Part shown: positions 26,766 through 35,002 of the stretch, in pieces
How the letters are laid out: each line of letters opens with the position of its first letter
Numbering within the stretch: position 1 is the stretch's first letter
Source: Candidatus Pantoea formicae
GTDB taxonomy: Bacteria > Pseudomonadota > Gammaproteobacteria > Enterobacterales > Enterobacteriaceae
DNA: 64,000 bases
Reading direction: 5' to 3'
Assembly (NCBI RefSeq): GCF_011752625.1
Contig: NZ_VWXD01000015.1
Span: 34,324-98,323 of the forward strand
Translations under genes and position numbers: made by a program
The notes under the pieces: model-generated
Seen by the model: only the letters and a program-made list of their open reading frames with translations
The model's database searches: none
Told to the model about the DNA's origin: nothing

Positions 26766-26966
26766 GTGATTTATGACAACCGAATGACTCAAGAGATGCT
26801 CGCGCTATTAGGCTCGACCGTAACGCGATTTATGCGCGAAGGAGTCCCTTTTGAATTACATGAATTATCTCAGGCTTTGCAGAGACTTAAAGAGGATGAG
26901 ATTAATCCGGAGATAAAACAGCGTTATGAAGTCCTCATTCGCCTACTTTCCGAACTCATGCACTAA
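26766..26966 (+). CDS. Small helical protein, possibly YmgB/AriR-like
   Basis: 66 residues from GTG at 26766, which has GGAGG four bases before it; an upstream TTG at 26715 lacks a ribosome site. Sequence: short lead, then LALLGSTVTRFMREGVPFEL and a C-terminal helix QRYEVLIRLLSELM. Its helix pattern (IVxxLL-x-G-xx-L-xxxL...) resembles the neighbouring AriR/YcgZ-type proteins, but identity is low, so family membership is inference. It converges on ariR, ending 23 bases from it. Confidence 0.5.
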   Translation: MIYDNRMTQEMLALLGSTVTRFMREGVPFELHELSQALQRLKEDEINPEIKQRYEVLIRLLSELMH

Positions 26967-26989
26967 CCATAAAATTCACTTCGCTAACG

Positions 26990-27253
26990 CTAGTCGTCGG
27001 GCGTATAGCCAACCACGATTTCCAAGGTTCTGCGTAAAACGGCGGCTTGTTCCTCATCATTAACAGATTCGAGTGCTCTGATCAGACTGATGATGATGGA
27101 CTTATTACTAATATTTCCTTCCGCAGCTAAGACGTTACGAACCACGATGTCTAACACCGCGACTTCCTCCCTCTGGTCCGGACCCGCATTTCTCAGAAAC
27201 TCAGCCAGTTCAATGTCAGGCAGGGCAGAATAAATATCTTCTGAATGTTGCAT
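26990..27253 (-). CDS. ariR: AriR/YmgB-family connector protein
   Basis: 87 residues. The core VLDIVVRNVLAAEG, ISNKSIIISLIRALE and the C terminus RRTLEIVVGYTPDD align well with E. coli AriR (YmgB). In E. coli these small proteins act with YcgZ and YmgA to stimulate the Rcs phosphorelay, repress curli and affect acid resistance. GAGG precedes the ATG. Third gene of ycgZ-ymgA-ariR in the E. coli order. Confidence 0.85.
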   Translation of the reverse strand: MQHSEDIYSALPDIELAEFLRNAGPDQREEVAVLDIVVRNVLAAEGNISNKSIIISLIRALESVNDEEQAAVLRRTLEIVVGYTPDD

Positions 27254-27315
27254 GTTAAAGCCTCGTGCAATTACATGTCCGGATGAGTGATAACTCAGTC
27301 TAGTGCGCTTTATAC

Positions 27316-27615
27316 TTAATGCTTCTGCCTGCTGCCTGATTGGTGAGGGTTGTTATAGTGGTGATGCGCACTCTCTGCGTCAGTGAATCCACTATATTTG
27401 CGTTGTTTTTGGTTACCCTCCGCCAGACTCTCCCTGACCTCACTCATCGCTAGCGCAACATAACGACGCCTGTCAGGGTCGTCGGATTGTTCACCCAACT
27501 TGCTGATTTGCTCAAGCAGCGCACGCGTGTTGATTGGCCCAGCCTGCTGAAGCAGCGCCAATGTGGCCTCGCCTATGATTTCATCGATAATTTGCTGGTA
27601 ATCACTTCTGTTCAT
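27316..27615 (-). CDS. ymgA: YmgA-like small connector protein
   Basis: 99 residues from the ATG at 27615; a longer reading upstream has no ribosome site. It begins MNRSDYQQIIDEIIGEATLA and keeps the helical pattern of E. coli YmgA (xEIxGxAxLxxLxxxGxIxxxxLLxQLxxL). A polar tail rich in His, Asn and Gln (about 70-99) extends beyond the core. Position between ycgZ and ariR supports the call more than sequence identity does. Confidence 0.68.
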   Translation of the reverse strand: MNRSDYQQIIDEIIGEATLALLQQAGPINTRALLEQISKLGEQSDDPDRRRYVALAMSEVRESLAEGNQKQRKYSGFTDAESAHHHYNNPHQSGSRQKH

Positions 27616-27765
27616 ACATATCTCTGATTGCTTCCTGTATGGCGTAGCAGTGGCGCCATCTTCTCTCCGCGATAGATAAGTTGCTACTTCGTTAGCCACG
27701 CGTCGTACGAATGCAATGCAATATCAGAACAAGTAATGCTGTACAACTATGGCTCGTCAATCCGA

Positions 27766-28011
27766 TCAACTTTCGCGGTCAAACAGCAAACCGATCAGTT
27801 GATGATAATGGCGCTCTTCTTCAGCTCCGCTAGAAAGCTCCAAACGACGGAGCAGTTTAGTGCACAGTGACTTGCGGTTCAGATTACGGCCTTCTCTAAG
27901 GATTTCAACCACGATCTGACCCAACGTTTCCTGCTGGGAAGGCAGAGTAGCTTTGTTGAAGTACTGCGCAATCGCTTCTGAAGAATTCTGAGTGTATCCA
28001 TTCTGACGCAT
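27766..28011 (-). CDS. ycgZ: YcgZ-family connector protein
   Basis: 81 residues. SSEAIAQYFNKATLPSQQET, LGQIVVEILREGRNLNRKSL and the ending YHQLIGLLFD are very close to E. coli YcgZ. GGGGG stands six bases before the ATG. First gene of ycgZ-ymgA-ariR; in E. coli the operon is under the MerR-like repressor BluR and blue-light sensor BluF, neither of which is in this window. A TGTACA palindrome lies just upstream. Confidence 0.88.
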   Translation of the reverse strand: MRQNGYTQNSSEAIAQYFNKATLPSQQETLGQIVVEILREGRNLNRKSLCTKLLRRLELSSGAEEERHYHQLIGLLFDRES

Positions 28012-28053
28012 GTATTACCCCCAATAGGTTGGTCCGGCATGCTGCCCGTTAAG

Positions 28054-28081
28054 TTGTACAGGTATCCAAAAATCTGTACAA
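28054..28081 (-). promoter_or_regulatory. Palindromic operator/promoter upstream of ycgZ
   Basis: TTGTACAG and its reverse complement CTGTACAA lie 12 bases apart. On the minus strand the arms coincide with TTGTAC-N17-TACAAC, a possible -35/-10 pair. Such arm-on-promoter symmetry is typical of MerR-family control, and TGTACA half-sites recall those I associate with MlrA/BluR. The regulator itself is not in the window. Confidence 0.6.
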
Positions 28082-28239
28082 AAATATAATAAATCTCAGT
28101 ACGCATTTTTTTTGCAAAAAGTGCTTTCAACGGATGGATTTGCTTTAGGACGACACAGATTAATCTGGAACCTATAAGAAAGTGCTGATGCTGCCCTTCC
28201 AGAAAAGAAAAACCTCAAATGTTGATGCGGTAACACGCG

Positions 28240-28497
28240 CTATTTGGACAAATCAATGCTATCGCCTTTCTGAATCAAACTGCGTAAGGGAGAGTTAGCC
28301 CGTTCATCCACCGCTGATAGATGACGATACTTTTGCAACCAATCGAGTGCCGCCAGCATCTCTGATTTACGTTGCGATGTCACTGCATCTGCAGCCATCA
28401 ATTGCAGTTGTTGATTGAGTTTTGCGACAGTAATTTTTTCATTACGGATCAACAATTGATAGGCAGCTTCACCGATGATTTTTTCCATATTGTCCAT
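28240..28497 (-). CDS. Small helical protein, connector-like
   Basis: 85 residues, starting MDNMEKIIGEAAYQLLIRNE with KITVAKLNQQLQLMAAD. The spacing of hydrophobic residues matches the YmgA/YmgC type and the gene lies upstream of ycgZ on the same strand, but 228 bases separate them, so it has its own promoter. GAGG precedes the ATG. Family membership is inferred. Confidence 0.6.
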   Translation of the reverse strand: MDNMEKIIGEAAYQLLIRNEKITVAKLNQQLQLMAADAVTSQRKSEMLAALDWLQKYRHLSAVDERANSPLRSLIQKGDSIDLSK

Positions 28498-28595
28498 TCC
28501 ATTACCTCATGAGAGTGTGGGCTTGCGCTTTATTCTCAGCAAAAATTATAGCTCATCGGCTGATTCCCTCTTGCATAGCGTCTCTTAAAGCGTAA

Positions 28596-28629
28596 CCTAT
28601 ATACAAAACACATATGTTTCGTATATAGG
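28596..28629 (+). promoter_or_regulatory. 34-nt near-perfect palindrome before the ParD-like gene
   Basis: CCTATATAC at 28596-28604 pairs exactly with GTATATAGG at 28621-28629, and the inner 16 bases pair except at two positions, giving 15 of 17 pairs in all. It ends seven bases before the ATG of the ParD-like gene, an ideal position for autorepression by a ribbon-helix-helix protein. Confidence 0.75.
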
Positions 28630-28636
28630 CCATTCA

Positions 28637-28882
28637 ATGGGTATCGTTAAAATCTCCGACCTGATGCATGAGAATTTACGCATAGCGAGCACTGCGCTTA
28701 GCCGTTCAATCAATGCCCAGGCAGAACACTGGATGAAGATCGGCATGCTTGCCGAACTCTATCCCAACCTCAGTCATCATGAATTGACGCGCCTGCTGAT
28801 GCGTGTCGAACGCGACGGCGGAGCAGATTTAGCGCAGCTGCTCGAACAGCCTACTTTCACACCGCAGGGAATCGCGCAATGA
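28637..28882 (+). CDS. ParD-like antitoxin-type protein
   Basis: 81 residues resembling the ParD_like (ribbon-helix-helix) family: VKISDLMHENLRIASTALSR, then SINAQAEHWMKIGMLAELYP. No ParE-type toxin is next to it; instead its stop overlaps the start of a methionine aminopeptidase gene (ATGA). A palindromic operator precedes it. It may be an autoregulator of the two-gene operon rather than an antitoxin. Confidence 0.8.
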   Translation: MGIVKISDLMHENLRIASTALSRSINAQAEHWMKIGMLAELYPNLSHHELTRLLMRVERDGGADLAQLLEQPTFTPQGIAQ

Positions 28883-29661
28883 GCATCAAATTACATACCG
28901 CAGAAGAGATCGAATTAGCACGTGCCGCCGGACATGCCGCCGCTAAAGTGCTGGAGATTATCACACCCTACGTCAAACCCGGCGTCACTACCGATGAACT
29001 GGACGCTATTTGCCATGACTATATCGTCAATGAGCTGAAAGTGGTGCCAGCCAACATCGGCTATCACGGCTACACCCGTACAACCTGCACTTCGGTAAAT
29101 CACGTGGTCTGTCACGGTATTCCTGGCGATAAGAAGCTAAAAAATGGCGATATCGTCAACATTGACGTCGGCATCATCAAAGATGGCTGGTACGGTGACA
29201 CCAGCCGCATGTACTACGTGGGTGAGCCATCGGTACGCGCTAAACGTCTCGTCGATATCACCTATGAATCCATGGTTGCGGGCATTAAAGTCGTCAAACC
29301 CGGTGCGACTTTGGGCGATATTGGTGCCGCGATTCAACAGGTGGCAGAGAAAGCCGGATTCTCAGTGGTGCGTGAATATTGTGGTCACGGCGTCGGTGAG
29401 GTCTATCACGACGAGCCTCAGATTCTGCACTACGGTACACCGGGCGCGGGAATCGCGCTGAAAGCCGGGATGATCTTCACCATCGAACCGATGATCAACG
29501 CCGGTAAAGCCGGTACCAGCGTGCTCTCTGATGGCTGGACGGTGGTCACCAAAGACCGCTCGCTGTCGGCGCAGTGGGAACACACCATCGCGGTGACGGA
29601 AACCGGCTTTGATTTGTTGACGCCATGGCCAGAAGGAACCGGTGAATACGCTGCGATCTAG
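28879..29661 (+). CDS. map: Type I methionine aminopeptidase, operon partner of ParD-like gene
   Basis: 260 residues. All metal ligands are present: Asp96, Asp107, His170, Glu203 and Glu234, with the conserved CGHGVGEVYHDEPQ and IFTIEPMINAG. It would remove initiator methionine from nascent proteins. The housekeeping map lies beside rpsB in related bacteria, so this copy, coupled to a ParD-like gene, is probably an additional one; that cannot be proven from this window. Followed by a strong terminator. Confidence 0.92.
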   Translation: MSIKLHTAEEIELARAAGHAAAKVLEIITPYVKPGVTTDELDAICHDYIVNELKVVPANIGYHGYTRTTCTSVNHVVCHGIPGDKKLKNGDIVNIDVGIIKDGWYGDTSRMYYVGEPSVRAKRLVDITYESMVAGIKVVKPGATLGDIGAAIQQVAEKAGFSVVREYCGHGVGEVYHDEPQILHYGTPGAGIALKAGMIFTIEPMINAGKAGTSVLSDGWTVVTKDRSLSAQWEHTIAVTETGFDLLTPWPEGTGEYAAI

Positions 29662-29693
29662 CGACTATTAAACGCGAAACCTCAAGCCACATC

Positions 29694-29738
29694 AGTAGCG
29701 TGCACCTTTGCCAGCGTGTAAGGTAGCGCTACTTTTTT
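29694..29738 (+). terminator. Terminator of the ParD-like/map operon
   Basis: AGTAGCG / CGCTACT outer stem and ACCTT / AAGGT inner stem, then seven Ts. Confidence 0.82.
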
Positions 29739-29759
29739 TATTTCCAGGGATTAAGAGTC

Positions 29760-30293
29760 ATGCGTGAACAAGCCATTTTTGCCGGCGGCTGTTTTTGGTG
29801 TACCGAAGCGATTTTCCAGTCCATCGATGGCGTGCTAAGCGTAGAGAGCGGCTATATCGGCGGTCATCTGCCCTCGCCCACTTATGATGAAGTCTACAGC
29901 GACACCACCGGTCACGCTGAAGCCGTCAAAATCGAGTTTGACCCGGCTATCGTGAGCTACGACGATCTGCTTGATATTCACTTCGCCACGCATGATGCCA
30001 CCCAAGAAAACATCAAAGATGGCGTGGTGCGTTCCCGCTATCGTTCTGCCCTGTTTCCGACTTCTGACGCGCAACGCCTCGCCGCTGAACAAGGTATTGT
30101 CCGAGCAGCCGCTGAACTCGGTAAACCGCTGGTTACGCGCCTCGAACCCCTGGCTGAATGGTATGCGGCAGAAGATTATCACCAGAACTTCTGGGAGAAA
30201 GAAGGACAGGAAAACGCCTTCTGTATGATGAATATCCCGGCAAAACTGCAGAAACTGCGCAATAAATTTCCGAAACAGGCATCAGACGCTTAA
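29760..30293 (+). CDS. msrA: Peptide methionine (S)-S-oxide reductase
   Basis: 177 residues, repairs oxidised methionine. GGCFWCTEAIF carries catalytic Cys11; YIGGHLPSPTYDEVYSDTTGHAEAV and YAAEDYHQNFWE are characteristic. It is a short form compared with the 212-residue E. coli MsrA and lacks the usual C-terminal resolving cysteines, having Cys14 and a Cys in NAFCMMN. Its stop overlaps the stop of the convergent LysR gene (TTAA). Confidence 0.93.
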   Translation: MREQAIFAGGCFWCTEAIFQSIDGVLSVESGYIGGHLPSPTYDEVYSDTTGHAEAVKIEFDPAIVSYDDLLDIHFATHDATQENIKDGVVRSRYRSALFPTSDAQRLAAEQGIVRAAAELGKPLVTRLEPLAEWYAAEDYHQNFWEKEGQENAFCMMNIPAKLQKLRNKFPKQASDA

Positions 30294-31195
30294 CGTGCCA
30301 TCGCATCGATAACCTGTGTGATGCGCTGAATCACCCTCTGCGCCGCCCGCGATAACTGTCGGGATGGCGCAGTACAGAGTGCCAAGGTCAGCGGACGCAT
30401 CACGCTGTGTTTCAACGGCACAAAGCTCAGCTGCTGCTCCTGCACTTCCGTCATCACGTCCAACAAACTCAGCACACATACCCCAGTGCCCTGCGCAATC
30501 AAGCTGCGTATCAGTCGAATATCGTTGCAGGCAATGATGTTATCCGGCGCCATGCCCTGCTTGCGGTATAGCGCACTAACCCGTTCATGGACCACCAGCG
30601 AGTCGCCAGGAATGATATGCCGTTCCTGGCTCAATTGACTGAGCGATAATGCATCGCACTGGCTCAATGGATGATCGGGCGCCATGACAATGCCCATCTC
30701 CAGCTCTGCAAACGCCAACACATCCAGCCCACTCTGTCCCGCCGGATCGAGGATCAAGCCAAAATCAATCTCAGACTGTCGAATCAACTGACTGATGGCG
30801 TGGCTGTTGTCGACGGTGAGTTCCAGCCGCAGCCACTGATGTTCACGTGCAATATCCGCAATCGCATCGGCCACTGGCCCCTTGGTCAGTGATTGCACCA
30901 GGCCCGCGCTGACGTTGCCGCGTTTCAGGCCCTGGATATCGTCAAAACGCTGGCGGGTAACGCGAAACTCGCGCTGCCAGCGCATCACATCGTCGTACAA
31001 CAACTCTCCGGCGGTCGTCATCCGCAAGCCATCTGGCAAACGCTCGAACAGCGGCGTACCAAAGCTCTCTTCCGCTTGCAGGATCTGCCGATTAATGGCG
31101 GACGCGGAGACGTGCAGTTTTTCGGCGGCTTTACGTAAGCTGCCGCTGCGAGCCACTTCTGCAAAGTAGACGGAAAAGCGGGAAAATGGACTCAT
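30290..31195 (-). CDS. LysR-family regulator, divergent from the Rieske operon
   Basis: 301 residues. N-terminal winged HTH (SLRKAAEKLHVSASAINRQI) and a substrate-binding domain of two lobes (e.g. IDFGLILDPAGQSGLDVLAF). It starts next to the oxygenase operon in the opposite direction, so it probably controls it. The intergenic stretch holds CCTGTAC / GTACAGG arms at 31202 and 31250, which might mark a binding region. Confidence 0.88.
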   Translation of the reverse strand: MSPFSRFSVYFAEVARSGSLRKAAEKLHVSASAINRQILQAEESFGTPLFERLPDGLRMTTAGELLYDDVMRWQREFRVTRQRFDDIQGLKRGNVSAGLVQSLTKGPVADAIADIAREHQWLRLELTVDNSHAISQLIRQSEIDFGLILDPAGQSGLDVLAFAELEMGIVMAPDHPLSQCDALSLSQLSQERHIIPGDSLVVHERVSALYRKQGMAPDNIIACNDIRLIRSLIAQGTGVCVLSLLDVMTEVQEQQLSFVPLKHSVMRPLTLALCTAPSRQLSRAAQRVIQRITQVIDAMAR

Positions 31196-31331
31196 GCATC
31201 ACCTGTACTGTTTTTTGCAACACGGGATTGAATTCTTGCTGATGGATTTGTACAGGGCTAATTATTCACAATGTCCTGACAAAAATGAAGTCTTTCCGTT
31301 GCCCTTGTTAGCCAATGACAGGAACATCACC

Positions 31332-32363
31332 ATGAATACACCCACACCTCCTGCACACTGTACCTTCGAACCTGATGACTGGCTGCGTCTGGCACGCCAG
31401 TGGCACCCGGTTGCACGTTCGTGTGATATCACCGGGGCACCGGGCAAAGCAGTTCTGCTAGACGAACAGTTAGTGGTTTACCGCATCAATGGCAGCGTGG
31501 TGGTGGCGCGAGATGTCTGCCCGCACCGAGGCGTGCCACTGACGTTGGGTTTTCATGATGAAGAGGGGGTGGTCTGCCCTTATCACGGTTTGCGCTTTGG
31601 CGAAAACGGCCGCTGCAATCGTATCCCTTCCAGTCCGGGCCAGCCGATCCCGGCCAAACTGAACTTGATCAGTTATCAGGTAGAAGAACGTTATGGCCTG
31701 ATTTGGGTGTGTATCGCACCCGACCCGGAAAACCCTGCCCCCCTGCCAACCATGCCGCATTGGGACGACGCCGGTTTTCAGCAGATTAACTGCCCCGGTT
31801 TTGATGTCGATGGTTTTGCAGGGCGTCAGGTGGAGGGCTTTCTCGATGTTGCGCACTTCGCGTGGGTACATACCGAGACTTTTGCCGACCCGAACAACCA
31901 AGTGGTGCCGGCCTATAACCCCATCGAAACGGATACCGGTTTTGCCGTGGACTACTGGAGCTCTGTCAGCAATTTTGCCGCGGATAGCCCACAGCAGGCG
32001 CCCGAAGGTTTCGAATGGCTGCGTCATTTTGAAATGCATCTGCCCTTTACCGCCACGCTGACTATTCACTTTCCCGGTGAATCACGGCTGGTCATCATGA
32101 ATGCTGCCTCTCCGGTTTCAGCGCGCAAAACGCGCATGTTTGCACCTATTGCCCGCAACTTCGATCTACAGGTCCCAGTAGAAGATGTACACGCTTTCAA
32201 TCTGCGGGTGTTTGAAGAGGATCGACTGATGGTGGAAACACAGAAGCCCGAACGTCTGCCGTTAGATTTGGCACTGGAAGCCCATATTCCTGCCGATCGC
32301 AGCTCCATTGCCTATCGCCGTGGCCTGAAACGTATGGGCTTTGGTGAATTCTTCCTGGTATAG
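31332..32363 (+). CDS. Rieske aromatic-ring oxygenase (VanA-like)
   Basis: 343 residues from the ATG at 31332, the first with AGGA upstream; earlier in-frame Met would fall in the regulatory region. Rieske [2Fe-2S] ligands: CPHRGVPL and CPYHGLRFG (Cys-X-His, Cys-X2-His). The catalytic iron region is EGFLDVAHFAWVHTETF. It resembles O-demethylase or phenoxybenzoate oxygenase subunits such as VanA. The reductase gene follows 11 bases later. The substrate is unknown. Confidence 0.87.
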   Translation: MNTPTPPAHCTFEPDDWLRLARQWHPVARSCDITGAPGKAVLLDEQLVVYRINGSVVVARDVCPHRGVPLTLGFHDEEGVVCPYHGLRFGENGRCNRIPSSPGQPIPAKLNLISYQVEERYGLIWVCIAPDPENPAPLPTMPHWDDAGFQQINCPGFDVDGFAGRQVEGFLDVAHFAWVHTETFADPNNQVVPAYNPIETDTGFAVDYWSSVSNFAADSPQQAPEGFEWLRHFEMHLPFTATLTIHFPGESRLVIMNAASPVSARKTRMFAPIARNFDLQVPVEDVHAFNLRVFEEDRLMVETQKPERLPLDLALEAHIPADRSSIAYRRGLKRMGFGEFFLV

Positions 32364-32374
32364 CGGAGGCGAAA

Positions 32375-33340
32375 ATGAAAGCAGAATTGCAGGTCGTGGT
32401 AGACGGCTTACATCGCCAGGGCCGTCATAATCTCAGCGTGAGTCTGGTGGCTGAGAATGGTCAGCCGCTGCCAGCGTGGCAGCCTGGTGCGCATATTGAT
32501 GTCCATTTACGTGATGGCTTGGTGCGTCAGTACTCGCTGACCGGAAATAGCAACGAGCGTAATCGCTATCAGATTTGCATCGCGCGCGACAAACAGTCAC
32601 GTGGTGGTTCACGTTACGTTCATGACGTCATGCGTCCCGGCCAGATCGTGGGGATTTCGGCACCGCGTAATCTGTTTCCGCTGCAACCGGCAGGCAAAGT
32701 GATCCTGATGGCCGCCGGCATTGGCATTACACCGCTGTATGCCATGGCGGAAGCGCTAGAGGCGGCGAGTGTGCCTTTTGTCCTGCATTACTATGTAAAA
32801 CAGCGTGGCGATGAAGCTTTTCTGCCGCAGTTGTCAAAAGCCTTTGCACATGGCTTTTGTGAAATATGGTACAGCAGTGAAGGACATAGCCCGCGTAGCC
32901 ATGTACCTGCCGAGTTGCTGGAGTGTGCTGTGGATACCCATCTCTATCTGTGCGGCCCGCAAGGCTTCATGACCCATGTCGAGCAGCAAGCCAACGCGCG
33001 CGGCTGGGACTCTGCCCATATTCACACCGAGGCATTCAAACCTGTCGCCCCGGCCGTTGAAGAGTCAGAGGCAGGCTTCACCGTGACGATTGCGCGCACC
33101 GGTCAACAATGTACCATCCCGGCCGATCAAACCATTGCTCGCGTGTTACTGGAAAACGGCGTGGATGTACCGCTGTCATGTGAGATGGGCATGTGCGGCG
33201 CATGCCTGACGCGGGTCACCGAAGGGGAGATCGATCACCGTGATACCGTGCAGTCAGACGCGGAGAAATCCGCTGCCGAACAGTACATTGCGCTGTGCTG
33301 CTCACGCAGTAAATCGCGCAATCTGGTGATCGACTTATAG
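32375..33340 (+). CDS. VanB-type oxygenase reductase
   Basis: 321 residues in the order flavin domain, NAD domain and C-terminal plant-type ferredoxin. The FMN-binding stretch is VRQYSLTGNSNERNRYQ; NAD part MAAGIGITPLYAM; iron-sulfur ligands CEMGMCGACLTRV and a later CCS. It passes electrons from NAD(P)H to the Rieske oxygenase. Strong GGAGG ribosome site. Confidence 0.9.
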   Translation: MKAELQVVVDGLHRQGRHNLSVSLVAENGQPLPAWQPGAHIDVHLRDGLVRQYSLTGNSNERNRYQICIARDKQSRGGSRYVHDVMRPGQIVGISAPRNLFPLQPAGKVILMAAGIGITPLYAMAEALEAASVPFVLHYYVKQRGDEAFLPQLSKAFAHGFCEIWYSSEGHSPRSHVPAELLECAVDTHLYLCGPQGFMTHVEQQANARGWDSAHIHTEAFKPVAPAVEESEAGFTVTIARTGQQCTIPADQTIARVLLENGVDVPLSCEMGMCGACLTRVTEGEIDHRDTVQSDAEKSAAEQYIALCCSRSKSRNLVIDL

Positions 33341-33348
33341 CCGTTCCG

Positions 33349-33960
33349 CTATATCGGCAGCAACTGCCTCAGGTTGTAAAACGCTCCTGCCAGCGCGATC
33401 AGCAACAATATCATCATTGATACTTGCTCCAGGCGCTGCTGTTGTGAACCCGGCAGCCAGCGCTTTACGGTGATGATATAAAACGCCAGCACCACAAAAT
33501 CGAAGACCATCCACACCAGCGCCAGTGTCATCAGGCTACTGCGGAGATGGGGCGTGATGGCGATAAACTGCGGAAACAGCGCGGCAAAGAACAGAATATC
33601 TTTTGGATTAGAGATACCCACCACAAAGCCTTTCAACAATCCACCCTGCGTTGCTGGCCGCTGGGCGGTTGCGTTTGTCGCAGCACGTAACCCTCGCCAT
33701 GCGATCACGCCAATAAACAGGGAACCCAACAACCCAGCGATTTGCAAACTCATAGGATTGAGCGAAACCAGTCCCGTCAACATCAGCGCAGCTAGCGCGA
33801 TCAACACCAGTGATGCCGCGTTAGTGCCCACCACGGTGGCAAAAGCGCGGCGATAACCGTGACGCGCGGCTGTGCCCGTGACCAGCGCCACCACCGGGCC
33901 TGGCGTCATTAACAGCAATAAAATCGCTAGCATATACGCCAGCAGCAGTGAGAGGTTCAT
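33349..33960 (-). CDS. LysE-family exporter
   Basis: 203 residues from the ATG at 33960; longer readings upstream cross the divergent promoter. Six hydrophobic segments, with MTPGPVVALVTGTAARHGYR in the first and GISNPKDILFFAALFPQFI in the middle, both typical of LysE/RhtB amino-acid efflux. A LysR gene is divergent, as often seen for this family. Substrate unknown. Confidence 0.88.
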   Translation of the reverse strand: MNLSLLLAYMLAILLLLMTPGPVVALVTGTAARHGYRRAFATVVGTNAASLVLIALAALMLTGLVSLNPMSLQIAGLLGSLFIGVIAWRGLRAATNATAQRPATQGGLLKGFVVGISNPKDILFFAALFPQFIAITPHLRSSLMTLALVWMVFDFVVLAFYIITVKRWLPGSQQQRLEQVSMMILLLIALAGAFYNLRQLLPI

Positions 33961-34074
33961 GGCTACGACCTGTAAACGTCTTAGAGTGTCGCCAGTATTG
34001 CTTTTTGTTTCCTGATTGAAAAACGCTTTAAAATACCGTTGAATGTGATTTTTACTCAACCTTGAGTTTGCCTT

Positions 34075-34971
34075 ATGACGCTTCCTCCGCTTTATGCGCT
34101 TCGCGCTTTTGCCAGTGCAGCGCAGTTGGGGTCTTTTAGCCAAGCCGCCGCTGCACTCAACGTCACCCCTGGCGCGATTAGTCGTCACATCCGCACCCTT
34201 GAAGAATGGTTCGATTGCCAACTGTTTATCCGTAAAGGGCCCAAGGTCGAAATCAGCGCTGCGGGTAGCGTATTCGCGGCACAATTACAGGCTGGATTTG
34301 CCTCTTTAGAGCAAGCTTGCTCCGCCTTCACACAGCAGGGGCATCAGCTCCGTCTCAAGGCCCCTTCGACACTGACCATGCGTTGGTTGCTGGATGTACT
34401 CCAAACATATCGTGAGCAAAACTCAACGCCTGAAGTGCAGATCACCAGCGTTTGGATGGATACGGACAAAGTCGATTTTGCCCGTGAACCTTTTGACTGC
34501 GCCATCTTGTTAGGCGACGGTCATTTTGGTGCAGACACCGAGTGCCATTTGCTGTTTCAAGAGTGGTTAATTCCGATTTGCGCCCCTGCAATGAAACGAC
34601 AGGCACAAACGCAGCTAGCAAGTTGTGAATTAATTCACCCTTCGCACGATCGCCGCGACTGGCTAAGGTGGTCACAGGGGGTAGCTGATGCACCGGTCAT
34701 CAATCTGTGGCAAGGCAAACTGTTCGATACTCTGGAACAGGGCACGATGGCGGCGATCAGTGGACACGGCGTTTCCATTGGCGACCTGCTGCTCAGCCAA
34801 GAGGCGATTAACCACGGCTTGCTGGTGCTGCCATTTAACCAGCCGGTGGCGACGGGCGATGGTTATTATCTGGTGTGGCCCAAAACCAGCCAAGAAGCGC
34901 CCAACATCAAGCTATTGCTACAAGGGTTGCTTGATCAGGCGCCCGTCTTAAATAACGAGAATCTGCGGTAA
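34075..34971 (+). CDS. LysR-family regulator (GcvA-like)
   Basis: 298 residues. It opens LPPLYALRAFASAAQLGSFS with HTH ALNVTPGAISRHIRTLEEWF, the GcvA/AmpR style, followed by a ligand-binding domain (EPFDCAILLGDGHFG). It lies divergent from the LysE exporter with 114 bases between, which contain CTCAACCTTGAG (34057-34068). Likely regulator of that exporter. Confidence 0.88.
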   Translation: MTLPPLYALRAFASAAQLGSFSQAAAALNVTPGAISRHIRTLEEWFDCQLFIRKGPKVEISAAGSVFAAQLQAGFASLEQACSAFTQQGHQLRLKAPSTLTMRWLLDVLQTYREQNSTPEVQITSVWMDTDKVDFAREPFDCAILLGDGHFGADTECHLLFQEWLIPICAPAMKRQAQTQLASCELIHPSHDRRDWLRWSQGVADAPVINLWQGKLFDTLEQGTMAAISGHGVSIGDLLLSQEAINHGLLVLPFNQPVATGDGYYLVWPKTSQEAPNIKLLLQGLLDQAPVLNNENLR

Positions 34972-34972
34972 T

Positions 34973-34990
34973 GGCGGCCTTCTGGCCGCC
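34973..34990. terminator. Hairpin between convergent lysR and chemoreceptor genes
   Basis: GGCGGCC TTCT GGCCGCC, 7-bp GC stem just after the lysR stop and before the convergent gene. No T run on either side. Confidence 0.5.
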
Positions 34991-35002
34991 TGTCACTCCT
35001 TG

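Noticed and set aside
31194..31331. N-terminal extension of the Rieske oxygenase
   Set aside because: It would place coding sequence over the divergent LysR promoter, and the ATG at 31332 fits the family start.
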